A stretch of DNA of 64,000 nt from Thiogranum sp. (GTDB lineage: Bacteria > Pseudomonadota > Gammaproteobacteria > DSM-19610). The notes under the pieces are model-generated. The model searched no databases. It was not told where the DNA came from and worked only from the letters and a program-made list of their open reading frames with translations. A program made the position numbers and the translations under genes. The stretch covers positions 25,388 through 89,387 of the forward strand of contig JASBSN010000042.1 in assembly GCA_030148915.1 (NCBI GenBank), given 5' to 3'. Below are positions 14,962-26,162 of the stretch, piece after piece (the stretch's first letter is position 1; the number at the start of each line of letters is the position of its first letter).

Positions 14962-16116
14962 ATGAATATACGTGATACCGCGTCCTTTTTCCTCCAAGCC
15001 GCCACCGTAGGGATCGTGGCCGCCTTCCTGCTGTTGCTGATTAAGCCGCAATGGTTCGACGCCGGTCACTCGGTCATCGAAATCCGCGAGGCGCCGCCGC
15101 ACGTCGCCGGCGGCGCCAGCGCCCCGGCACCGGCCTCTTACGCCGACGCCGTGGCCCGGGCGGCGCCGGCTGTGGTCAATATTTACACCACCAAGGTGAT
15201 TACCCGCGACCGTCATCCGCTGCTGGACGATCCGCTGTTTCGCTATTTCTTCGGCGACCAGGCACAGGCGCCGCGCCGGCAGACGCAGACCAGCCTCGGC
15301 TCGGGAGTCATTGTCTCGCCTCAGGGTTATGTCCTGACCAACAATCACGTTATCGCCGGCGCCGACGAAATCCAGGTCCTGCTGCAAGACGGGCGCAGCG
15401 CGCGGGCTGTAGTGGTGGGGGTGGACAAGGATACCGACCTGGCAGTGCTTCGCATCGATCTGAAAGACCTGCCGACGATTGACATCAGCGCGGTGGAAAA
15501 TCAGCGCGTCGGCGATATCGCCCTGGCCATCGGCAACCCTTTTGGCGTCGGCCAGACAGTGACGCTCGGTATCATCAGCGCCACCGGGCGCACCCATCTG
15601 GGCATCAACCGCTACGAAGATTTCATCCAGACCGACGCGGCGATCAACCCCGGCAACTCGGGCGGCGCGCTGATCAACGCCTATGGTGAGTTGATTGGCA
15701 TCAACACCGCCATCTACAGCCAGTCGGGTGGTTCGCAGGGTATCGGCTTCGCCATTCCGACCCACCTGGCGTCCAACGTGATGAAGCAGATCATCGAGAA
15801 CGGCCATGTCGAGCGCGGCTGGCTGGGCATAGAGGCCCAGGACCTGACGCCGCAACTGGCGCAAAGTTTTAACCTCGAAGGAACCCGCGGCATGCTCATC
15901 GCCGGGGTGCTGCGCGGCGGCCCGGCCGATCAGGCCGGCATCAGGCCCGGCGATGTCATCGAGCGCCTGGACGGACGCCCGGTGGAAAACGCCCGTGCGG
16001 CCATGAGCCAGATCGCTCAGTCGGCACCCGGTACCACACTGAAGCTGGAGGGGCGACGCGATGGCAAGCCGCTGGCAATGAGCGTGACGACGGGGCGGCG
16101 CCCGGCCGGGCAGTAA
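14962..16116 (+). CDS. Membrane-anchored periplasmic serine protease (AlgW/DegS-like)
   Basis: One N-terminal membrane helix (residues about 8-27) leads to a trypsin-like domain with the catalytic triad His in LTNNHV, Asp in DTDLAVL and Ser in NPGNSGGAL, then a single PDZ domain (about 280-375). One PDZ plus an N-terminal anchor fits DegS/AlgW, the site-1 protease that senses misfolded porins and cuts RseA/MucA-type anti-sigma factors. No rseA is nearby. It is 384 residues, as usual for the family, and divergent from the Nif3-like gene. Confidence 0.92.
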   Translation: MNIRDTASFFLQAATVGIVAAFLLLLIKPQWFDAGHSVIEIREAPPHVAGGASAPAPASYADAVARAAPAVVNIYTTKVITRDRHPLLDDPLFRYFFGDQAQAPRRQTQTSLGSGVIVSPQGYVLTNNHVIAGADEIQVLLQDGRSARAVVVGVDKDTDLAVLRIDLKDLPTIDISAVENQRVGDIALAIGNPFGVGQTVTLGIISATGRTHLGINRYEDFIQTDAAINPGNSGGALINAYGELIGINTAIYSQSGGSQGIGFAIPTHLASNVMKQIIENGHVERGWLGIEAQDLTPQLAQSFNLEGTRGMLIAGVLRGGPADQAGIRPGDVIERLDGRPVENARAAMSQIAQSAPGTTLKLEGRRDGKPLAMSVTTGRRPAGQ

Positions 16117-16140
16117 TGGCGCAGCGGTGGCGCCGTCCTG

Positions 16141-16620
16141 TTAGCGGGAAGCGTTGGCCTTTTTCTTTTGCGCAATATAATCTTCGAGCTGTTTGTCGGT
16201 GATCGGCCCGACCTGTCGGGCCACCGGCGTGCCCTGCGGATCGATAATAAAGGTGGTCGGTAAACCGGGTATAGAACCCAAGGGCGTCAGGGGTAAGGGC
16301 TTGGAGCGCCAGATCGGGTAACTGATCATGAACGAGTCGACGAACGCTTTGAGCTGTTCGCTACCGATGTCCTCGTAATTGATGCCGATGACCATGACAT
16401 CCTTGTCTTTGTAGCGTTCGTAAAAATCGACCAGATCCGGAATCTCTTCCTGACACGGCGGACACCAGGTCGCCCAGTAGTTGACCACCACCCATTTGCC
16501 GCGATAGTCGGCCAACTCGTGCGTTTTACCCTCCAGATCCGGCAGGCTGTAATCCACCGCCTCAGCGGCGGCGATCCCGCTCCACAGGACCAACAGGGTA
16601 AAAGCTGTCAACAATCGCAT
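16141..16620 (-). CDS. Periplasmic TlpA/ResA-like thioredoxin
   Basis: The 159-residue protein has a signal peptide (cut near IAAAEA) and a thioredoxin domain with active site WATWCPPC and cis-Pro in IPGLPTTF. It probably reduces periplasmic disulfides, for example in cytochrome c maturation. I chose ATG 16620 because it starts right at the signal peptide; the longer ORF adds 32 residues of unlikely sequence. Convergent with the AlgW-like gene. Confidence 0.88.
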   Translation of the reverse strand: MRLLTAFTLLVLWSGIAAAEAVDYSLPDLEGKTHELADYRGKWVVVNYWATWCPPCQEEIPDLVDFYERYKDKDVMVIGINYEDIGSEQLKAFVDSFMISYPIWRSKPLPLTPLGSIPGLPTTFIIDPQGTPVARQVGPITDKQLEDYIAQKKKANASR

Positions 16621-16853
16621 AGAGGAATACCTTAAATGTGAGGACAGACCGTTGCTTTGCAGTCCGAGCCTGATTTTTATTCGCAACCCAGTGACCGCTT
16701 TAAGACACCGAAGCATGTCCAGGGTTCATTTTACGCACAGCATGACGGGCACAGGTCCGGCCATCAAGCTGTTTCGCGGCGCGCGCGAGGCTGAGTGCAG
16801 ATTTCCCTGCAACGACCGCTAACAGGCGAGTATCCTCCGTCTTTGTCGAGCTT

Positions 16854-18410
16854 ATGGAAACTCTTCAACTTACTATCCCGGCCCAGGAAGGCGACAGCGC
16901 CCGCGTCAAGATCCGGCCCCGGGAAGTGCGGGCGTGGCTGGACAATCTTCCCTTACTGGACCTTCCGCGCACCACCCGGCTGGTCCACAAACAGCTGCGG
17001 TTGATGAACCGGCAAACGGTCCCGGCAGCGCTGCGCCTGACCGTGCTCGGCGACTTTCTTAATACCTATCAGCGGCTTGAAGACACGCGAAGCGTCGATC
17101 CCGCGCTCAAATCACAACTAAAATATCTTTGTCAGGATATCGGTTTCGGCTACAAAATCGCCACCACCGATCTGGCCAATAAGCCCGGCAGCTTCCTCGA
17201 AGGCCGTCATCTGCCGCTGGCGCTGCTCGGATCGATTCACATTCTCGGCCTGCAACTGCTCGACTGTTATGCCAACTACCAGCGCGCCCCGCGTGCCGTC
17301 TGGGGCGAATGCCTGGCGCTGTACACTTACGCCTGGCGCAACGAGAAGGAAGGCCTGTCGGCCGAATTGACCGGTATCGGCAAACAACAGATCGACAGCA
17401 GTTTCCGGCTCATCGCCTTGTTACGCCTCGCCGACCCGTACCGGCTGCCGCCGGGGATGGCGGGGGCATTGCGCACGTACTTTCTGCAGCGTATCGAGTT
17501 GTGCAGCGTGCACAGCGAGATTCCCGAGGGTAAAAGGTACTTTGAACTCAAAGAAACGTTCGGGCAAGCCGGCGGCGACCAGGACCCACCCCTCTATCTT
17601 GAACTAGACGCGCTGTTGGCGCGCATGCAGCGCGACACCGCCAGCCTGGAGAAATACCGTGAGCCACACCGTATCGGGATGGCTCGAGAGATTCCCGCCG
17701 CGGCGCTGCTGCGCAGCCTGCAACAGACCATGACCTGTTGGCGCAACGATCAGCACCGTGGCAGTGGACGCGAAGACGCTCAGGCCCGCATAGAACTGGT
17801 CTACGGGCTGGAGGCGGTGTACTGCGTGGTTAACCAGGGACGCCATTTCGATGCTTCGTTGTTTCTCGAAGCGGGCGATCAAGCGCCAATCGATCTGGGC
17901 GCCGCGCCGGCACCCGAACCCACCCGCTCGCAGAGCTTACCCACGCCACTGGAGTGCACCGGAATCAACCGCAGTAATGGCGGCCTGGCACTACGCTACC
18001 ACGGCCAGCAGAGCGCCCCGCCGCAAGTTGGGCAGCTGGTCGCGCTACGCCGCTGCGGGGGGCGTGCCGCTGCCGGCTGGGTGGTGGCGGCGTGTCGCTG
18101 GCTGGTACACAACGAAGACCAGGGCGGTTTCGATATGGGTCTACAGTATCTGGCGCGCGAGCCGCGCGCCGTCGTGGTACGCCGGAGCGAACCCGTAGGG
18201 TGCGAATCCGAAGGGGGGTTCCAGGCCGGTATCGCCGCCACCCAGAAGCGTGGCGAACAGCGAATTCACACGCTGATTCTGCGCACCACCAAACTGCCGA
18301 TCGGTAGCCGCTTGACCCTCTACGATCAGGGACACCAACAGCAAATCCACTGCAGCGAACAGCTCGAAGCAGGCGCCAGTTTCGTGCGCTTTGTAACGCA
18401 GCCCGTATAA
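16854..18410 (+). CDS. Unknown 518-residue protein with PilZ-like C-terminal region
   Basis: I do not recognise the first 330 residues, which are helical, soluble and rich in Leu/Arg. Around residue 365 the motif NRSNGG fits the PilZ (D/N)xSxxG box, followed by beta-strand patterns (QVGQLVALRR, AAGWVVAACRW). The RxxxR box that completes a c-di-GMP site is not evident, so binding is doubtful. No signal peptide. The gene stands alone between the TlpA-like gene and the LysM lipoprotein gene. A c-di-GMP or surface-related regulatory role is possible but unproven. Confidence 0.7.
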   Translation: METLQLTIPAQEGDSARVKIRPREVRAWLDNLPLLDLPRTTRLVHKQLRLMNRQTVPAALRLTVLGDFLNTYQRLEDTRSVDPALKSQLKYLCQDIGFGYKIATTDLANKPGSFLEGRHLPLALLGSIHILGLQLLDCYANYQRAPRAVWGECLALYTYAWRNEKEGLSAELTGIGKQQIDSSFRLIALLRLADPYRLPPGMAGALRTYFLQRIELCSVHSEIPEGKRYFELKETFGQAGGDQDPPLYLELDALLARMQRDTASLEKYREPHRIGMAREIPAAALLRSLQQTMTCWRNDQHRGSGREDAQARIELVYGLEAVYCVVNQGRHFDASLFLEAGDQAPIDLGAAPAPEPTRSQSLPTPLECTGINRSNGGLALRYHGQQSAPPQVGQLVALRRCGGRAAAGWVVAACRWLVHNEDQGGFDMGLQYLAREPRAVVVRRSEPVGCESEGGFQAGIAATQKRGEQRIHTLILRTTKLPIGSRLTLYDQGHQQQIHCSEQLEAGASFVRFVTQPV

Positions 18411-18412
18411 CG

Positions 18413-18435
18413 AAACAAAGCCCCGACGGGGCCTT
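18413..18435 (-). terminator. Rho-independent terminator for the LysM gene
   Basis: On the minus strand AAGGCCCC and GGGGCTTT form a short GC-rich hairpin followed by TTTGTTT, 27 bases after the LysM stop codon. It sits between convergent genes and may also slow the plus-strand transcript. Confidence 0.55.
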
Positions 18436-18461
18436 CAGTAAGCACTCGGTTGAACCCGTTG

Positions 18462-19223
18462 TTACTGTAAATCGAGACTCCCACCCAGGTAGCTGCGGTC
18501 CGATTCCTCCGTCACGCCAACCGACCAGGCACCGCGGTTTTTGGCATGATTGACGGCCATTTCGGCCTCAGCCGCCGAAGCGCTGCGGTTGATGCCGAAG
18601 TCCTGGCCCGGGTAGATCAGATCCGCGTCCTTGATCTGATTGCGGTTGGCTTTGTATATCAGCGGCCATTCGTAGGGGTTGCCGTACACCTCCTGCCGGC
18701 CGGCGATCGACCACAGACTGTCGCCGCGCACCACCCGGTAATCGGTGGTGTTCGAGCTGCTGTGCATACCACCCATCATCGGCGTCAGCATATCGTAGGC
18801 TTTACGGCCCTCGGCGTTGCGGATTGCATCGCTTGCACGAGAGAGCGTGGCGCGCTGCTCGGCGCTTAATTTGGACGCCTTGCTGAGACTGCCGTACATG
18901 ACCTTGGCGTGTTCCAGATAGTACTGGTTGACCGCCAGCTCGGCCTGGCCGCGCGCCTTGTTGGCTTTCTTGACGGCGGCATCGACGTTGCCCGCGGCCG
19001 CGTCTTTCTCGGCATCGGCAAGAATGGACTCGGTGTCGCGCCAGATCCAGTCAACGGACTTGGCCTTGGCGACGGCTGACTTAGCGGAGTCTATGGCCTG
19101 TGTGGCAGCGGCGGCGGCCGAGGTATCCTGCTTGGGTGCCGGTGGGTTCGATGAGCAGCCTACCACCATGCCCAGCGCTACAACGACGGGAACCAGTTGC
19201 TTGCCAAAAATCATTCTTTTCAT
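18462..19223 (-). CDS. DUF4398/LysM lipoprotein
   Basis: The 253-residue protein has a lipoprotein signal (VVGCSS), an Ala/Lys-rich helical DUF4398 region (about residues 40-130) and a LysM domain (YRVVRGDSLWSIAG...IYPGQDF, about 165-220) that binds peptidoglycan. It likely links an outer-membrane complex to the cell wall. The start at ATG 19223 was chosen because GGAG sits 7 bases ahead; the GTG three codons earlier overlaps that RBS. A smaller DUF4398 lipoprotein gene lies 199 bases upstream on the same strand. Confidence 0.86.
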   Translation of the reverse strand: MKRMIFGKQLVPVVVALGMVVGCSSNPPAPKQDTSAAAAATQAIDSAKSAVAKAKSVDWIWRDTESILADAEKDAAAGNVDAAVKKANKARGQAELAVNQYYLEHAKVMYGSLSKASKLSAEQRATLSRASDAIRNAEGRKAYDMLTPMMGGMHSSSNTTDYRVVRGDSLWSIAGRQEVYGNPYEWPLIYKANRNQIKDADLIYPGQDFGINRSASAAEAEMAVNHAKNRGAWSVGVTEESDRSYLGGSLDLQ

Positions 19224-19422
19224 GAATGTCACTCCGCTAGTGGTTGTTCCATGAGTACTTTTTACTCATTTTTAATTTGTTACCCGAAGCTAACACCCGA
19301 TTCCACCGAGTGTCAAGCTGTGCGGGTTTGGTCGCACGATTAGGCGTCTCTAGTCCACAAAGACGTAGCAGGCCGAAAAAAATTCCGTCCTCGCGGGGAA
19401 ATGCCGCGGCCGCCGCAGGACT

Positions 19423-19758
19423 TCATTCGGAATCGGCCTGCTGCGCGGTTTCCCGCGCACGGATGGCGGCGTCCCGAGCCAGCGCGGCGCTCTCCCGGGC
19501 TTTGCGGAAATGGCGCTCGTTGAGCATCGCTTCGGCCCGCTTGAGTAGCTCCCCGGCTTGGCGGTAACTGTCCGCGGCACGCTGTTCGGCCCCGGCCACC
19601 CGCGCGGCCTCGATAGCCTGGCGTGCCTCGCTCATTTCCTGTACCGGCGCCGACCCGCAGCCGACCAGCGTAGCCGCCAGCAGCAACGCCGCCGCCCGTA
19701 CCGCGGCCCGCCGTGCAGTCAGCCGGACTTTCGAGAAACACAAATAGGTTGAGTGCAT
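19423..19758 (-). CDS. Small DUF4398 lipoprotein
   Basis: The 111-residue protein has a lipoprotein signal with lipobox LVGCGS and an Ala/Arg/Glu-rich helical body (EARQAIEAARVAGAEQ and following) typical of DUF4398. It is a short paralogue of the helical part of the LysM lipoprotein next to it, so the two may work together at the envelope. Start choice ATG 19758 puts a basic n-region before the signal. Confidence 0.78.
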   Translation of the reverse strand: MHSTYLCFSKVRLTARRAAVRAAALLLAATLVGCGSAPVQEMSEARQAIEAARVAGAEQRAADSYRQAGELLKRAEAMLNERHFRKARESAALARDAAIRARETAQQADSE

Positions 19759-19890
19759 AGGTACTGCAACTGTAGGGTCAGAGCGACACGCTAGCACCGC
19801 GCCCGGGGGCGGTCAAGAATGCGGCGCCGGGCGCGTGGACGCCTAAGGGCGGATAGCGGACAATACTCCCCCCGTTCGAGGAGAAGACCT

Positions 19891-21194
<1,304 letters not shown>

Positions 21195-21259
21195 GCGGTG
21201 GCGCTGGCCGGCGCGGAGGGTTGTATACAATGAGGGCCCGGGAATGAGGCAGCGTTGAC

Positions 21260-21955
21260 TTATTTCAGCTTGAGGACGGATTTTACAAACGGCACGGTCA
21301 ACTTGCGTTGCGCGGCCAGCGAGGCGCTGTCCAGATGTTCGAGTAAGCTCATCAATGCCGGCAGGTCGCGCGGCAGACGCCGTAGCAGATAGCGACCGGT
21401 TTCCTCGGGCAACTCAAAGCCTGCCTGCCAGGCACGCAGACACATCGCTTGCAGACTCTGATCATCGTTTAAGGGCTGTAAATGATAGACCAGCGCCGCG
21501 GCCAGCCGTGATACCAGATCAGGCAAGCCAATGCCCGCTTGCGCGGGCGCCAGGCGGGCGCTGAGCACCAGCCGATTACCGCGCTGCGCGACGCGATTAT
21601 ACAGATGGAACAGCGCCTCCTCCCAAGCCGGCTGCCCGGCCACCGCCTCGACATCGTCGATACACAGCAGTTGAAAGTTCTCCCAACCCTCGAGTGCCCC
21701 GGGAGAGAGCTTGGCGTATTCGCGCAGCGAAAGATAAGCCGCCTTGAGGCCCGCGCTGTCCGCGCAGTAACAACTGGCCTGCAGCAGGTGGGTCTTGCCG
21801 GTTGCCGGCGCCCCCCAGCAATACACGGGCCCCGGCGCCTGACCGACGGCGATCTGCTGGAGCTGTCGGTACAACTCGCCGTGGGCGGCGGAAACAAAAC
21901 TTGAAAAGCGCGCTGAGGCCCGCAGTTGCAGCCCCAGCGGTAGCTGCTCGTTCAT
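21260..21955 (-). CDS. hda: DnaA regulatory inactivator Hda
   Basis: The 231-residue DnaA-paralogue AAA+ protein opens with the clamp-binding peptide QLPLGL, then YCWGAPATGKTHLLQA (Walker A) and LLCIDDVEAV (Walker B). With the sliding clamp it stimulates ATP hydrolysis by DnaA after initiation. The start overlaps the stop of the CDP-alcohol transferase gene by four bases, so the three minus-strand genes form an operon. Confidence 0.95.
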   Translation of the reverse strand: MNEQLPLGLQLRASARFSSFVSAAHGELYRQLQQIAVGQAPGPVYCWGAPATGKTHLLQASCYCADSAGLKAAYLSLREYAKLSPGALEGWENFQLLCIDDVEAVAGQPAWEEALFHLYNRVAQRGNRLVLSARLAPAQAGIGLPDLVSRLAAALVYHLQPLNDDQSLQAMCLRAWQAGFELPEETGRYLLRRLPRDLPALMSLLEHLDSASLAAQRKLTVPFVKSVLKLK

Positions 21956-22497
21956 CGGCCGTGACGCGCCCGCCGGCTCCAGGTGATAACGTAATCCAGG
22001 CCACTCCAGAGGACACTGAGGGTCACCGCGTAAATCAACGCACGGTTCCAGTCGGTACTGAGCGACGGGAAGATCTGCTGCACAATGACCAGCAATACCA
22101 ACAGTATCTGCAGCAAGGTATTCAGTTTGCTGATCACGGTCGGCTGCGCCTCGAGGCGCTCAATGCGGAAATTATAGACGACAGCTCCGGCGACGATCAC
22201 CACGTCGCGTAATACCACCAGCAGCAGCAACCACACAGGCAACAGACCGATCAGGGTCAGCGCCGCGTAACAGGCCACCAGCAGCAGCTTGTCGGCCAAC
22301 GGATCGAGCAAGGCGCCGAGACGGCTGGTCCAACCGTAACGTTTGGCCAGAAATCCGTCCACCGCATCCGAAAAGCCGGCGACAAAGAACAACGTCAGCG
22401 CCGGCAGGAACTCGTGCCGAACCAGCAGCCAGGCGACCGGCGCCACCAGCACGATGCGCAGGGCGGTAACCAGATTGGGGATATCGCTGCGCGTCAC
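21952..22497 (-). CDS. CDP-alcohol phosphatidyltransferase family protein
   Basis: The 181-residue membrane protein carries the family motif DAVDGFLAKRYGWTSRLGAL with DPLADK, i.e. DGxxA(R/K)x8Gx3Dx3D, and five or six hydrophobic segments. It transfers a phosphatidyl group from CDP-diacylglycerol to an alcohol. It resembles PgsA-like proteins that sit between DUF2066 and hda, but the acceptor cannot be told from sequence. Confidence 0.92.
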   Translation of the reverse strand: MTRSDIPNLVTALRIVLVAPVAWLLVRHEFLPALTLFFVAGFSDAVDGFLAKRYGWTSRLGALLDPLADKLLLVACYAALTLIGLLPVWLLLLVVLRDVVIVAGAVVYNFRIERLEAQPTVISKLNTLLQILLVLLVIVQQIFPSLSTDWNRALIYAVTLSVLWSGLDYVITWSRRARHGR

Positions 22498-23531
22498 GGT
22501 TGCAGGCGAAAGTGCCAGAGCGCCGGATCATCCACCTGGCGCAGCACACGGCCGAGTGCCAGCAGTTGTCGCAGGCTGCGTTCGTCGGCGCTCAACAGCA
22601 GATTGAATTCGACCGTACCTTGCCGCACGCGCACCACATTAACCCGATCCACGGGGCTCAATGCGCCAAGGTAGTCCGATACCCGCGCATAGTTCTCGAG
22701 ATCCTGCACGCCCTCGACCACCAGGGAGCGGGTGGCCGCGGCGCTCGCCACCACCGCGTAACGCTGCGCCAGCCACTCGGCGCTGGCGCCGATACCCGCC
22801 TGCAACGCCCCCGCGAATTCGTCACCGTGGGTACTCCAGGCTTGCCGCTCGGCGCCGTCGAGCAACTGCCAATCGGCGCGCCAGCCACCGGCGGAGCGTC
22901 GTTGCAGACGCCCGGTCAGTATCGCCTGGGGCCGATAACGTTGCGAGGCCGTCTCGATGCGGGAGAGAAAACCGCCCCAGACATCGGTAAAATCCACCTC
23001 GCGTTGATCCTCGAGATCGATCAGCGGCAGGCGCAGCGGCACACCGAAACGCTGCGCCGCCTGTTGCACCACGGCATTGGCCGGTCGCGCCCCATTTTCA
23101 GCGGCCAAATAGCGCTGGCCGCGGTCATCGACAGCCAACCACAGCAGCACATCCGGTCGTTGCGCGCCCCAATAGGGTAATCCGGCGGCGCGTAATTCGC
23201 GCTCCAGCGACACACCGTCGAACTGCACCCACAGCCGCAACCCCGCCCGGCGCTGGCCGGCCGGCGGCTCAATGAAGCGGTACTGCTCGACAAAGCGCCC
23301 CGGATTTTTCCTCAGCTCGGCGCCGGCGGCATCGCTCAACACCGCGCGACTGCCGGTCAGACGCACCAGCAGGTTTTCCATGGCGCGCCCCAGGGCCGCC
23401 TCGCGTGCCTGACGATCGCGCCCGGTGGCAGCGACGCTGACTTCGAACAGATGCTCGAGGCGCTGTGCGCCGGCGCTCATCGCCACCGCCAGCAGACTCG
23501 CCACTATCAGCATAAACGAGAGCTTTTTCAA
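22494..23531 (-). CDS. DUF2066 periplasmic protein
   Basis: The 345-residue protein has a signal peptide (cut near MSAGAQR) and the DUF2066 domain with [12 protein letters not shown] and LRLWVQFD. The domain's role is unknown; it commonly precedes a CDP-alcohol transferase and hda, as here, and stop and start overlap. I chose TTG 23531, which gives a Lys-Lys n-region; ATG 23513 is the alternative. It is divergent from purM. Confidence 0.86.
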   Translation of the reverse strand: MKKLSFMLIVASLLAVAMSAGAQRLEHLFEVSVAATGRDRQAREAALGRAMENLLVRLTGSRAVLSDAAGAELRKNPGRFVEQYRFIEPPAGQRRAGLRLWVQFDGVSLERELRAAGLPYWGAQRPDVLLWLAVDDRGQRYLAAENGARPANAVVQQAAQRFGVPLRLPLIDLEDQREVDFTDVWGGFLSRIETASQRYRPQAILTGRLQRRSAGGWRADWQLLDGAERQAWSTHGDEFAGALQAGIGASAEWLAQRYAVVASAAATRSLVVEGVQDLENYARVSDYLGALSPVDRVNVVRVRQGTVEFNLLLSADERSLRQLLALGRVLRQVDDPALWHFRLQP

Positions 23532-23650
23532 ACCAGTACCCTGCTGTTCCTGTTGGAACCGTACCATACCATAGCCTCCGCACCCGTGGCGCTCTGGCGA
23601 AGCCGCCCGGTTTACTTGTAAAATCACCTTTTGCCCACGCGGAGCCTGAA

Positions 23651-24709
23651 GTGTCAGGACAGCAGCCCTCTTCCCCCGATACACCGATCAGTTATCGCGA
23701 CGCCGGCGTCGATATCGATGCCGGCAACGCGCTGGTAGAACGCATCAAACCGATCGTGGCGCGCACGCACCGTGCCGGCGTAGTCAGCGGACTGGGCGGT
23801 TTCGGCGCCCTGTTCGAGTTGCCCCTGGACCGTTACCGGCAACCGCTGCTGGTCTCGGGCACCGACGGTGTCGGTACCAAGCTGAAACTGGCCATCGACA
23901 GCGCCCGGCACGACACCATCGGGATAGACCTGGTCGCGATGTGCGTCAACGACATCGTCGTGCAAGGCGCTGAACCCCTGTTCTTCCTCGACTATTATGC
24001 GACCGCCAAGCTGGATGTGGACATCGCCGCCGAGGTGGTCAAGGGTATCGGCCGCGGTTGCGAGCTGGCCGGCGCGGCGCTGATCGGCGGCGAAACAGCG
24101 GAAATGCCCGGGCTGTATCAACGCGACGATTACGACCTGGCGGGCTTTTGTGTCGGGGTCGTGGAAAAAGAGCGGCTGATCGACGGTCAGTCGGTGAGAC
24201 CCGGCGACACACTCATCGGTATCGCCTCTTCCGGACCACATTCCAATGGCTATTCACTGATCCGCAAGATTATCGAAGTGGCCGGCACCGGCACCGATCT
24301 GCTGCTGGACGGCAAACCGCTGCTGGATTGGTTGATGGCACCGACACGCATTTATGTCAAACCGCTGCTGGCACTGTTGCGGCAGATCGAGGTACGCAGT
24401 CTGTGCCACATTACCGGTGGCGGGCTGCCGGAAAACCTACCGCGCATGCTGCCGGCGCACAGTATCGCACGCATCGACACCGCCAGCTGGCAGTGGCCGA
24501 CCGTGTTCCAGTGGCTACAGGAACACGGCCACGTGGAGAACGCGGAAATGTATCGCACCTTTAACTGCGGCGTCGGCATGGTCGCCTGCGTGCCGGCAAA
24601 CCAGGTCGAGGCCTGTCTGGCCCTGCTGCAATCGCAGGGCGAAAGCGCCTGGGTACTCGGTACTGTGGAAGGCGGCCAGGGTGAGGCGCGCGTCGAATTG
24701 AATGACTGA
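23651..24709 (+). CDS. purM: Phosphoribosylformylglycinamidine cyclo-ligase
   Basis: This is AIR synthetase, step five of purine synthesis. The 352-residue protein starts (GTG) with [20 protein letters not shown] and has GTDGVGTKL, the [19 protein letters not shown] core and [12 protein letters not shown]-type ([14 protein letters not shown]) motifs. It overlaps purN by eight bases, so purMN form an operon. Confidence 0.97.
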   Translation: MSGQQPSSPDTPISYRDAGVDIDAGNALVERIKPIVARTHRAGVVSGLGGFGALFELPLDRYRQPLLVSGTDGVGTKLKLAIDSARHDTIGIDLVAMCVNDIVVQGAEPLFFLDYYATAKLDVDIAAEVVKGIGRGCELAGAALIGGETAEMPGLYQRDDYDLAGFCVGVVEKERLIDGQSVRPGDTLIGIASSGPHSNGYSLIRKIIEVAGTGTDLLLDGKPLLDWLMAPTRIYVKPLLALLRQIEVRSLCHITGGGLPENLPRMLPAHSIARIDTASWQWPTVFQWLQEHGHVENAEMYRTFNCGVGMVACVPANQVEACLALLQSQGESAWVLGTVEGGQGEARVELND

Positions 24710-25382
24710 AGCACCACATCGGTTATCGGAAGCACCACATCGGTTATCGCTGGTAGTGCTGATTTCCGGGCGGGGCTCCAATCTCAAGGCGATCCTGCAG
24801 GCTATTGAGGCGGGCCGGTTGCATGCACGGGTCGAGGCGGTGATCAGTAGCCGGCACGACGCCGGCGGTCTGCAATACGCGCAACGCGCCGCCATCGACA
24901 CACTGGTGCTGGATGGCTGCGACTATCCACGGCGCGAGGACTACGATCACGCCCTGCAGGGGCTGATTGAACGCTTCAAACCCGATCTGGTGTTACTGGC
25001 CGGCTTCATGCGCATCCTCACGGCGGGCTTCGTCCGCCAATTTCGCGGCCGTCTGATCAATATCCACCCGTCGCTGCTACCGCAGCTGCGTGGTCTGCGC
25101 ACCCACGAGCGGGCGATTGAACAAGCACTGCCGATGCACGGCGCCAGCGTGCATTTTGTCACTGAGGAACTTGACAGCGGTCCGGTGTTCCTACAGGTAC
25201 GCGTACCGGTGCTGGCCGAAGATGACGCCGCCTCGCTGGCCGCGCGCGTGCTGCAACAGGAACACCGATTATATGTACAGGCACTGCAGTTGCTCGCCGA
25301 CGGCCAGCTTGGCTGGAAAGACGGGCAGGTGCTTTATCAGGGGCAGCCCCTCCATGAACCTTTACAAATCAACGCCGGATAA
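24702..25382 (+). CDS. purN: Phosphoribosylglycinamide formyltransferase
   Basis: GAR transformylase uses 10-formyl-tetrahydrofolate. The 226-residue protein has [12 protein letters not shown], the catalytic Asn-His in [10 protein letters not shown], and [12 protein letters not shown] with the catalytic Asp. The usual triad reads N...H...D. The consensus SLLPxFxG is [12 protein letters not shown] here, a small departure. An exact 21-base tandem duplication adds seven residues (EAPHRLS twice) before the first strand. Confidence 0.95.
   Translation: MTEAPHRLSEAPHRLSLVVLISGRGSNLKAILQAIEAGRLHARVEAVISSRHDAGGLQYAQRAAIDTLVLDGCDYPRREDYDHALQGLIERFKPDLVLLAGFMRILTAGFVRQFRGRLINIHPSLLPQLRGLRTHERAIEQALPMHGASVHFVTEELDSGPVFLQVRVPVLAEDDAASLAARVLQQEHRLYVQALQLLADGQLGWKDGQVLYQGQPLHEPLQINAG
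24708..24749 (+). repeat. Exact 21-base tandem duplication at the 5' end of purN
   Basis: GAAGCACCACATCGGTTATCG-type 21-base unit occurs at 24708-24728 and again at 24729-24749 without mismatch. It is in frame, so purN encodes EAPHRLS twice and stays open. Confidence 0.97.
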
Positions 25383-25393
25383 CCGGATCGACT

Positions 25394-26155
25394 ATGCGTT
25401 ACACACTTGTCATTAGCTTTTTCCTGCTATGGTCTGTCACCGTCCTGAGCCGCGCGGATGCCGACGGCGCACCGCTACCCTATCCCGACTTTAAGGCCGA
25501 GTACGACGTCAGCGCCAATGGCATCGGCATCGGCACGGTCACCGTCAGCCTGAAACACGAAGCCGACGGTCAGTATCTGTACCGGCAGGAATCGGCCAGC
25601 AGCGGGCTGGTCTCGTTGTTTGCCGCCGGCAACTCGGTGGAGACCAGCCGTTGGCGGCTGCGGGATGGGCGTATCATCCCGCTGGAATACCGTTCGCAAC
25701 GCAAGGGCGGGGATGACGATGACAACGAACACCTGTTATTCGACTGGCAAACACACAAAGTGACGAATGTCGGCGCCGGAGAGCATTGGCAAACCGATCT
25801 GCCGCCGGGCACGCTGGACCGCCTGGTAATGCAACTGGCGATGCTTTTCGATCTGCGCGACGGCGCGCAACGCTTCGACTACCGTGTGCCGCGCCACGGC
25901 CGTCTGAAGGAGTACCGCTTCGCGCTGGTCGGCGAGGATCGCGTCGAGCTCACCTCCGGTGTCTATCGCACCCTGAAAGTCGCGCGCACCAACGACGACA
26001 ATGACCGCAACCTGGTATGGAGCGCACCGGAGCTCGATTACTTTCCGGTACGGTTTCTCAAGGACAAGAAAAACGGGCTGAAAATCAGCCTCTCGCTACG
26101 CAAACTGGATTTCGCCCCGTTCGGCGACAGCCAGTCTCTGGAAGTTGCACCCTGA
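25394..26155 (+). CDS. DUF3108 secreted protein
   Basis: The 253-residue protein has a signal peptide (cut near SRADA) and a DUF3108 domain: FKAEYDVSANGIGIGTVTVSL, then LLFDWQTHKV, the TLDRLVMQLAML segment and YFPVRFLKDKKNGLKI near the end. The family is periplasmic and of unknown function, and often lies after purN. It starts 11 bases after purN and may share its transcript. Confidence 0.88.
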   Translation: MRYTLVISFFLLWSVTVLSRADADGAPLPYPDFKAEYDVSANGIGIGTVTVSLKHEADGQYLYRQESASSGLVSLFAAGNSVETSRWRLRDGRIIPLEYRSQRKGGDDDDNEHLLFDWQTHKVTNVGAGEHWQTDLPPGTLDRLVMQLAMLFDLRDGAQRFDYRVPRHGRLKEYRFALVGEDRVELTSGVYRTLKVARTNDDNDRNLVWSAPELDYFPVRFLKDKKNGLKISLSLRKLDFAPFGDSQSLEVAP

Positions 26156-26162
26156 GTCAGCC

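Noticed and set aside
14871-15005. N-terminal extension of the Nif3-like ORF
   Set aside because: It overlaps the divergent AlgW-like gene, and a better GTG with an RBS lies at 14870.
21221-21230. TTGTATACAA palindrome between DUF2069 and hda
   Set aside because: It lies between convergent gene ends where no promoter is expected.
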